From Pelagicoccus mobilis (GTDB taxonomy: Bacteria > Verrucomicrobiota > Verrucomicrobiia > Opitutales > Opitutaceae): a stretch of DNA of 64,000 nt. The first letter of the stretch is position 1, and each line of letters begins with the position of its first letter. Under the pieces are notes generated by a model. It was not told the DNA's origin, made no database searches, and was given only the letters and a program-made list of their open reading frames with translations. A program made the translations under genes and the position numbers. The DNA lies in assembly GCF_016595505.1 (NCBI RefSeq), contig NZ_JAENIL010000007.1, positions 62,001 to 126,000 of the forward strand, in the 5' to 3' direction. Positions 54,794 through 61,489 of this stretch are shown here, one piece after another.

Positions 54794-57013
54794 CTACCGG
54801 GTTACCGCAAAGTCGGCTGACAACATGACGATCCGCACCAACATGCCGACAGTCAAGCGGTCATCAAACCAACCCGCCCTGTCTTGGTAGGCGGCGTTCA
54901 ATATTTCGCGTGTCCGATCCGTCATAGTCCCGTGGCAAAGGATGAGATCCAAGCGATCAATCACAGCGTCGACACCTTCGTTCTGCAAAAGAGCAACCTC
55001 GTCCGTGAACTGGAACGTCATGCTCGGCTCCCATTGGTCGTCTTCGTCATCGTCACGCCATTCGAATCCCCACATCATCGCTCCACCAAAAATGTTTTGC
55101 GTCGCCATTGCCGTGGATGAATTCAGAACCTGAAATTCCGGACCGACCAGTCCTGCCTCAGCCATTTCTCCCTGAGGGACGTAGTCAGGTAAAAAGAAAT
55201 TGAATACGGAATTCGAGCTCATCGCCCGCTGCCCCATTTCGCGGTGGTGATTCCAATCTGAAATCTGCGGATCACCCCCTTCGACATGTTCTGCCCCGAG
55301 ACTCGTGATCAAACGCATCCAGCGCAAGTAAGGCTCTCGCAAACGGCCCGCATGGTCGTCCGAGTAAGCGACGAGGCTGCGAGCTTCCACATCGAGAAGG
55401 ATCGCCCGCACAAGCGCCTTCATGTCCCCTTTTACCCCTTGGCCATTGTCATCAAAAATCTGTCCCACTCGCTTAACGTATGCAGGACTTGGGTTCGACT
55501 TAACAAGACGTTGAATCAAGCGGTAGGCGACAAACGGTCCAACGTTCGGATGCTCGTAGAGATTATCGATCGCATCTTCGAAATCATCCATTGGCGTACG
55601 GCCGGGGTCGTCCTCAAAACTTGGAAGAACGGTTCCATTAAGCAGAGTCTTCTCTTCGGTATCATGCTCGTGCGCCCAAACCTTCATCGGATGACGCCAA
55701 TTCCATTCCCCCCACTGGAAGTGCCAGTTCGTATCGACATCGTTGTTGGGACCTCCATATGAGAAGCCAGTAAAGACTCGAGCGAAATTCGTTATGTCCT
55801 CGTTATCGTAGGTCGGGATATCCACCCCGCTGGCATCCTGCTTACGCGTGCCGTCCGGATTCAGTTCAAAGAGACCAATACTGAAGAGCTGCATAATCTC
55901 ACGTGCGTAGTTCTCATCAGGATACACGTTTTCCGCAGGATTCGCTTTTCGATTCTGCAAGTGGCTGAGATATACACCCATGGTAGGACTCAAGGAAACA
56001 TCTCGCAAGAGATCCCGCCAATTCCCGAAGGAGTGATCCAACAGCATATCGTAAAAGGCGGACATACCATCAGTAGCCGCGCCACCATCGAGTGAAGCGT
56101 CGGACACTACATAGATTTCGCTCAACGCGAGAGCGATACGCTGACGCAGCAAATCGCTCGCCTCGAACATCTGCTCCCACCAAGCATAACGGCGATGCAC
56201 ATTGAAGGGGCTATCATCCGGGTCCGGCGTATCCTCGAAATACTGATGCCAACCATCCATCCCAGGCATGATATATCCAATCGGTTCACCGAACTGCTCG
56301 TCGATCCAAGCATCATAGCCCATAGCAGCGACGCGCTCGATTTCTGTAAGAGGCGACTTCAGGGAAGCTTGAGACAGGAAGCGCGAGGCTTCTGCTAAGG
56401 TTGGCTCTGTTCCCTGAACTTGTTTACCTGCAATATCTATCGTGCCGCCGCCAAAAAAGTCGTTCATCAAGCGAGCCATGTCGCCGCCGACGAAACTTGA
56501 GTTCGTATGCTGGCTCAGCGGATCGTAGCCCAGCAGCTTTTCCTCGAAGTCCGACAATCCGTCCCCGTCGTGGTCGCCCCCCACCCTGAAGCGAAGAAAA
56601 CGAATCCCCTCGGATCCGGCTGAGCTAACCAAACGGTCATCGCCACCTTCACTGATCAGCGAGGTCGAACCTTGGCGCCAATCGACGAGATTCGAACTCT
56701 CCTCCAAACGGTAGCTTTGCCCATCAACACCACTGAACTCGAACGCAACTCCCTCCGGCACGATTCCGAAACGGTAGGCAATGAAAACCGACTCCGCATC
56801 AAACGGGTCCGTTCCATGCTCGCACTCCTGTAGATTACTCATCCCGTCGCCATCCTCGTCCGCTTCTGGAGCGATTGCTTGGGCATCAAAAGCGATCTCC
56901 CAAATATCACTCATCTGATCGCCATCGAGGTCCACCATCGGCACATCGGCCAAGGACCAAGCCGTCCAGACGGCCGGACACAAAAAGGCAATTCTTCGGT
57001 GGAGCTGCAGCAT
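54794..57013 (-). CDS. Secreted DUF1800 domain protein with calcium-binding-type repeats
   Basis: A 739-residue exported protein (signal MLQLHRRIAFLCPAVWTAWSLADVP, start 57013). The N-terminal part has thrombospondin-type-3/EF-hand-like loops rich in Asp (DLDGDQMSDIWE, DEDGDGMSNLQE) and DHDGDGLSDFEE before the main domain. The DUF1800 region begins about 205 (LAEASRFLSQAS) and contains NRKANPAENVYPDENYAREIMQLFSIGLFELNPDG, the family core with conserved N-x-x-RE. It should be an extracellular or periplasmic protein stabilised by calcium. In Verrucomicrobia and Planctomycetes DUF1800 and DUF1501 genes are regularly paired; function remains unclear. The upstream region is shared with the divergent sensor kinase gene. 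Confidence 0.88.
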   Translation of the reverse strand: MLQLHRRIAFLCPAVWTAWSLADVPMVDLDGDQMSDIWEIAFDAQAIAPEADEDGDGMSNLQECEHGTDPFDAESVFIAYRFGIVPEGVAFEFSGVDGQSYRLEESSNLVDWRQGSTSLISEGGDDRLVSSAGSEGIRFLRFRVGGDHDGDGLSDFEEKLLGYDPLSQHTNSSFVGGDMARLMNDFFGGGTIDIAGKQVQGTEPTLAEASRFLSQASLKSPLTEIERVAAMGYDAWIDEQFGEPIGYIMPGMDGWHQYFEDTPDPDDSPFNVHRRYAWWEQMFEASDLLRQRIALALSEIYVVSDASLDGGAATDGMSAFYDMLLDHSFGNWRDLLRDVSLSPTMGVYLSHLQNRKANPAENVYPDENYAREIMQLFSIGLFELNPDGTRKQDASGVDIPTYDNEDITNFARVFTGFSYGGPNNDVDTNWHFQWGEWNWRHPMKVWAHEHDTEEKTLLNGTVLPSFEDDPGRTPMDDFEDAIDNLYEHPNVGPFVAYRLIQRLVKSNPSPAYVKRVGQIFDDNGQGVKGDMKALVRAILLDVEARSLVAYSDDHAGRLREPYLRWMRLITSLGAEHVEGGDPQISDWNHHREMGQRAMSSNSVFNFFLPDYVPQGEMAEAGLVGPEFQVLNSSTAMATQNIFGGAMMWGFEWRDDDEDDQWEPSMTFQFTDEVALLQNEGVDAVIDRLDLILCHGTMTDRTREILNAAYQDRAGWFDDRLTVGMLVRIVMLSADFAVTR

Positions 57014-57118
57014 CGAATTTTGGCGGAATGAGGTCAATTGCGGGGGTATCGCCCGCCCCTCTTTAACGGCGAGCGAAGACGACGCTCAACTAAACGACCT
57101 CATTTTGGAAGCAAAGAC
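57014..57118. promoter_or_regulatory. Divergent intergenic region with a symmetric inverted repeat
   Basis: AATGAGGTC (57027-57035) and GACCTCATT (57096-57104) are exact complements placed about 14 bp before each of the two divergent start codons. A GC-rich stem, GCGGG-GGTATCG-CCCGC, lies between them. The arrangement suggests a shared regulator site or coupled leaders for the DUF1800 operon and the sensor kinase. Confidence 0.4.
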
Positions 57119-60100
57119 ATGTTCTCCCCTAAGAACTACCTAGCGTCTGTGCTGGACTTGCGGAAGCCGCCCTTAGGAAAAAAGCGAAACCTGTCCAAAA
57201 GAGATGAAAGGAGTGTTAAAGACCCGTCGGAGAGGAGCATCGCTTTTACAAGACCATGGTTTTCCCTATTCATAAAAGAGCCCCCAAACGACCCAATCCC
57301 CCACTTGAGCGCCCTCCTCCAGTTCAGCTTCCGATTCAGAACGACCCGCGGCTTTCTATCGCTGATCGTATTGTTCATCACAGCCTTCAATAGCAGCGCC
57401 GCGGATGACAAGGGAATCGAAACCTTTCTGGAATTTGGAGCGATCAAAGTAGACCGGTATACGCCACGCCAAACCGGGGTTATCGGCGAAATTCGATCCA
57501 TCCACACCTTGCCGAATGGCGACATCGGCGTACTTACCGCCGAGGACTTCATCACCTTCAACGGTACGCATTGGGATCTTGTACCTGAACTCGAACGTCC
57601 CACGCGATTCTTCAACAACCCAGATGGAAGCGCCCTCGTCGGGCACGCGGCCGGAATCTCCAGAATCGAAGTTAACGAATTCGGGAGAAACCAATTCACA
57701 CTGCTCACTCCCGCTGAATTCATCACCCACTCCCTTCATTCCCCTCGCTACGTCGCAAGCGCACGCGGACACATTTTTGGGAACCACGGAACTCACCTCA
57801 TCGTAATTAAACCGGACGGCAGTTTCCACTTTCACGAACTCGAAAACTGGGCCAGCAGCCTATTCGCGATCGGAGACGAAATCTACACCACAGGAGGTCG
57901 GGACACCTTGCTCAACCGCTGGGACTGGGATAAGGAGAAACTCGTCAACCACGATTCCGTCCTCAGCGATTCGGTCTACGAATGGTTCAACGCATCCAAC
58001 CCACGAGCAAACGGAGGCGTGTGGATGCTCACCCAAAAAGGAGACTTCGTTGGTTTCGACGGCGAAAAGAGCTGGATGTGGCCGGGCAATGAAATCCTTC
58101 ACAAACTAGACACAACCATCACTAGCTTTATCGAATCAGGCCCCGACCAGCTAGTTGTAGGAACGTCGACAAAAGGGATCTTCTTTTTCAACGAGGACGG
58201 CAGCTTGAAGCGCAGTGTATCCAAAGATCAAGGACTGGACTCTATGGGCGTTATCGGACTCGGGCACGACTCTCAAGGCGGCATCTGGGCCGCGACCAAA
58301 CGCAGCCTCAACCGCATCCCACTCAATCCAGCCACTCTCCTTTTCGATGAACGCCATGGAATCAGTAGCACTGTTGACGCCCTTGCCCTTTTCAATGACG
58401 ACCTTTACCTAGCGACCCCCATAGGGATCTTCAAAAGCGATCGCGGAGCTGAAAACATGGAGTCACTTTTCCAAAGGCTCTACTCAATTAACACCGCATC
58501 GGATTTGCTCGTTCACCAAGATCGTCTCTTCATCGCTGGAGAGCACGTCTTCGCCATCGATAAAGAAGGCAATCAAATCGAACTTCAATCCGAAGGAGGC
58601 AGTTGCTTGTGGCAACCTAGCCATTATCCAGACGCCCTTCTCATGGGGAATTATCAGGGCGTTTCCATAAGCCGTTTTGTCGACGGCGAATGGTCCCAGT
58701 TCCAAAAGATTGATGGCGTTAGCAAAGAGGTATTCAGTTTCTCCGAATCAGAAAACGGAACAATACTCGGTGGCAATGGAGACTCTACAATCACTCGCAT
58801 CCACATAACCGATACATCCGCTTACGCGGAATTGATCGAGTTTGAAATCCCAACTCAAGGAATCTGGACAACCGGCACAACGATCGAAGGCAAGATCTAC
58901 ACCAACACCACCCCCGCCTTGGTCTGGGACGACAACTCAGAAAAATTCGTCACGGAAAAATCCATCGAGTACTTCAAAGGGATCGGACCCTACGGCTTTG
59001 AACACTCGTTCTCTGATGACGATGAAAACAGCTGGGTTAGCATAAATCCTCGAAGAGGCTTAGCCATAACACGCCCCAACCGAAAAGTTGTCAGCGAGAT
59101 TTCCAGTCTCAACGATGCGTTAGAGACACGGGCCAGCTCTTTAGTTTACGATGCAGAAGGACGGGCTTGGGCCGGGGGTGACTTCGGACTCATTCTCGCC
59201 ACAAATCCTCATACTGAAATCAAACCAGCAGGAACACAACCTGACATCCATCGACTGACCTCCCTCAAAGACAATGTCGATCTCCCCAACCGTGCGGGCA
59301 GCGACGGACGCCTTCATCTCGCACCTCACCAGAACTCGCTCCGCATCGAAGCATACTTCAACCACTTTCACTCCACAAGCCACAACACTTTTCAAATCTA
59401 TATTGAAGGTCTGGATACAGAATGGGGACCCTTTGAAACCTTCTCGTTCCGAGAGGTTACCAACATCGTCCCCGGGGACTATACAATCATAATCAACTGC
59501 CTAAATGCAGACGGACAGCAGTCCAGCTTCTATCTCCCGATTTCCATTGCAGCGCCTTGGCACAAGAAATCTTGGGCTTACGCGCTCTTCACCCTCTTGG
59601 GAGTTCTCTTCGTCGTCTTCATCGTCTGGGGATACAATCGAAACCAAATCAGAAGACGCAAAAGACTCGAGCAATTGGTGAACGAACGCACCCAGGAAGT
59701 AGAAGACCAAAACACCATGCTCGCTCGACAAGCCGAGGCACTCGAAAAGCAAAACGAAGAGCTCGGCGAAAAGACCGAAGAACTCACCGCGACCACCGAG
59801 ACCCTGACCTCTACTCTCCACCAACTTCAAGAGACACAAGATCAGCTTCTCGAAACCGCCCGTACTGCCGGAAAAGCAGAGATCGCGATAAATGTCCTCC
59901 ACAACGTCGGCAACGTGCTCAACAGCTTGAACGTAAGCCTCAACCTTGTTGGGGACAAAATGGAGAAGTCCAAAATCGGGAACTTAACTCGTGTCGCATC
60001 ATTGCTCGAATCGCACAAAGATGATATCGACACTTTCCTGACTCAAGATCCAAAAGGGAAAGCCGTACCCAATTACCTAATACACCTTGCAGACACATTA

Positions 60101-60727
60101 ACAAACGAAGTCGACAGTATCCAACACGAACTTGGCGTGATGGGTGAAGATGTACACCATATCAAAAACATAATCGCCGCCCAACAAACGCACGCTAAAA
60201 CTCAGAGCCTCCTCGAAGAGATCGATTTACGTGAGCTCTGCGAAAACGCTCTCAGCATCCTCGGCAGCGAGGTCACCCGCAGTAAGATTGAGATTATCAA
60301 CGATATCCCAGCCAGTCTAACCATCGAGAACGACAGGCATAAGCTTATCGATATCATCCTGAACCTCATCACCAATGCCCAGGACGCCATCAGAGATGAG
60401 GATCCAGCGATAGGGACCATCACCTTTTCTGCCCAGTACATAGACGACTCCACGCTCCAATTACAGGTAACAGACAATGGATCGGGAATAGAGCCTGACA
60501 CCTTGAAAAAGCTATTCCGCCACGGTTTCACAACCAAAGTGGACGGTCACGGTTTCGGGCTCCACAGCTGCGCAAACACAGCTCAAGCCCTCGGCGGAAA
60601 CCTCGAGATAAAGAGTGCCGGGAAACACCAGGGCGCCACCGCAATCCTAACCCTCCCGAGAAGCCAAAAAGGATTTAACCAAAATCCGGATACAAAAATG
60701 GCGACGTCCGAAGACATCGCCAATTGA
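57119..60727 (+). CDS. Propeller-domain sensor histidine kinase (two-component, no receiver)
   Basis: A 1202-residue protein. A hydrophobic segment (FLSLIVLFITAFNSSAADD, about residue 78-98) precedes a long periplasmic beta-propeller of the two-component-regulator type (blades such as SIHTLPNGDIGVLTAEDF, GLGHDSQGGIWAATKRSLNRIP, SLVYDAEGRAWAGGDFGLI). Next come a Y_Y_Y domain (DTEWGPFETFSFREVTNIVPGDYTI), a membrane helix (AYALFTLLGVLFVVFIVWG) and a coiled coil. The kinase has phospho-acceptor His928 in LHNVGNVLNS, N-box NLITNAQDAI, G1 DNGSGI and G2 GHGFGLHSCA. No receiver or DNA-binding domain is attached and no response regulator gene is near. The start is uncertain: TTG 57305 would give a normal signal peptide. 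Related hybrid proteins sense oligosaccharides. Confidence 0.85.
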   Translation: MFSPKNYLASVLDLRKPPLGKKRNLSKRDERSVKDPSERSIAFTRPWFSLFIKEPPNDPIPHLSALLQFSFRFRTTRGFLSLIVLFITAFNSSAADDKGIETFLEFGAIKVDRYTPRQTGVIGEIRSIHTLPNGDIGVLTAEDFITFNGTHWDLVPELERPTRFFNNPDGSALVGHAAGISRIEVNEFGRNQFTLLTPAEFITHSLHSPRYVASARGHIFGNHGTHLIVIKPDGSFHFHELENWASSLFAIGDEIYTTGGRDTLLNRWDWDKEKLVNHDSVLSDSVYEWFNASNPRANGGVWMLTQKGDFVGFDGEKSWMWPGNEILHKLDTTITSFIESGPDQLVVGTSTKGIFFFNEDGSLKRSVSKDQGLDSMGVIGLGHDSQGGIWAATKRSLNRIPLNPATLLFDERHGISSTVDALALFNDDLYLATPIGIFKSDRGAENMESLFQRLYSINTASDLLVHQDRLFIAGEHVFAIDKEGNQIELQSEGGSCLWQPSHYPDALLMGNYQGVSISRFVDGEWSQFQKIDGVSKEVFSFSESENGTILGGNGDSTITRIHITDTSAYAELIEFEIPTQGIWTTGTTIEGKIYTNTTPALVWDDNSEKFVTEKSIEYFKGIGPYGFEHSFSDDDENSWVSINPRRGLAITRPNRKVVSEISSLNDALETRASSLVYDAEGRAWAGGDFGLILATNPHTEIKPAGTQPDIHRLTSLKDNVDLPNRAGSDGRLHLAPHQNSLRIEAYFNHFHSTSHNTFQIYIEGLDTEWGPFETFSFREVTNIVPGDYTIIINCLNADGQQSSFYLPISIAAPWHKKSWAYALFTLLGVLFVVFIVWGYNRNQIRRRKRLEQLVNERTQEVEDQNTMLARQAEALEKQNEELGEKTEELTATTETLTSTLHQLQETQDQLLETARTAGKAEIAINVLHNVGNVLNSLNVSLNLVGDKMEKSKIGNLTRVASLLESHKDDIDTFLTQDPKGKAVPNYLIHLADTLTNEVDSIQHELGVMGEDVHHIKNIIAAQQTHAKTQSLLEEIDLRELCENALSILGSEVTRSKIEIINDIPASLTIENDRHKLIDIILNLITNAQDAIRDEDPAIGTITFSAQYIDDSTLQLQVTDNGSGIEPDTLKKLFRHGFTTKVDGHGFGLHSCANTAQALGGNLEIKSAGKHQGATAILTLPRSQKGFNQNPDTKMATSEDIAN

Positions 60728-60745
60728 AAATTCGCTTTACGAATC

Positions 60746-60769
60746 TGTAGGGCGGGGCGTTGACCCGCC
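60746..60769 (+). repeat. Repeat family A, half copy
   Basis: TGTAGGGCGGGGC-GTTG-ACCCGCC matches the first half of the bipartite repeats at 41164 and 48962. The second half is missing. It lies between convergent genes (sensor kinase and parvulin) and could serve as a terminator. Confidence 0.7.
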
Positions 60770-60781
60770 AGCTCCAGACAA

Positions 60782-61345
60782 CTAGCAGTTACGGGCAGTC
60801 ACCTCGAGAAGATGGTAACCGAACTGAGTCTTAACCGGTCCTTGAACTTCGTTAACCGGAGCAGAGAAAACCACTGCGTCAAACTCTGGAACCATCTGAC
60901 CACGGCCAAACTCTCCCAATGCGCCACCGCTCTTGCCAGACGGGCACTTGGAGTGGGCCGCAGCCAAATCCGCAAACGACTCACCGCCTTGGATCTTTTC
61001 AAGCAGCGCGTTACACTCCGCCTCGGTCTCGACCAAGATGTGGCGAGCGCTAGCCTTTGGCATTTCATCACCGCGAGCAGTCACTTCAAGAAGGTGAAAA
61101 CCAAACTGGGTCTTAACCGGACCTTGCACTTCGTTGACCGGAGCGGAGAAAACCACTTCGTCAAACTCTGGAACCATCTGGCCACGGCCAAATTCGCCCA
61201 ACTCGCCGCCGCGTTGGCCGGATGGACACTTGGAGTGCTCTTTCGCGAGATCGGCGAACGAAGCGCCGCCTTCGATCTTAGCTTTCAGTTCGTTGCAAAG
61301 CTCTTCGCTTTCAACGAGGATGTGTCGGGCCATTGCTCTAGACAT
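60782..61345 (-). CDS. Tandem parvulin-type peptidyl-prolyl isomerase (PpiC-like)
   Basis: A 187-residue protein made of two nearly identical parvulin domains: about 5-93 and 97-187. Both contain ARHILVExE, GGxSFADLA, HSKCPSG, LGEFGRGQMVPEFD and GPVKTQFGxHLLEVTAR. Each resembles the 93-residue PpiC. Parvulins speed cis-trans isomerisation of prolyl bonds. No signal peptide is present, so it is cytoplasmic. The DNA of the two halves is also closely similar (60782-61054 and 61055-61333), implying a fairly recent duplication. Start ATG 61345 or 61333; both give the first domain intact. It is convergent with the sensor kinase gene. Confidence 0.92.
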   Translation of the reverse strand: MSRAMARHILVESEELCNELKAKIEGGASFADLAKEHSKCPSGQRGGELGEFGRGQMVPEFDEVVFSAPVNEVQGPVKTQFGFHLLEVTARGDEMPKASARHILVETEAECNALLEKIQGGESFADLAAAHSKCPSGKSGGALGEFGRGQMVPEFDAVVFSAPVNEVQGPVKTQFGYHLLEVTARNC

Positions 61346-61489
61346 GGTAAATCTGGGTTTTGGTTAATCTTATGAAATAGGGCTCCGGACCCTTGCCACC
61401 TTTCCCTTCTACGTAAAGCCCCAATATACAAACACCCCATCCCCGAAACTTTTTCCCACCCCGGCTTTCACAAAGACTACCGCGTTAAC

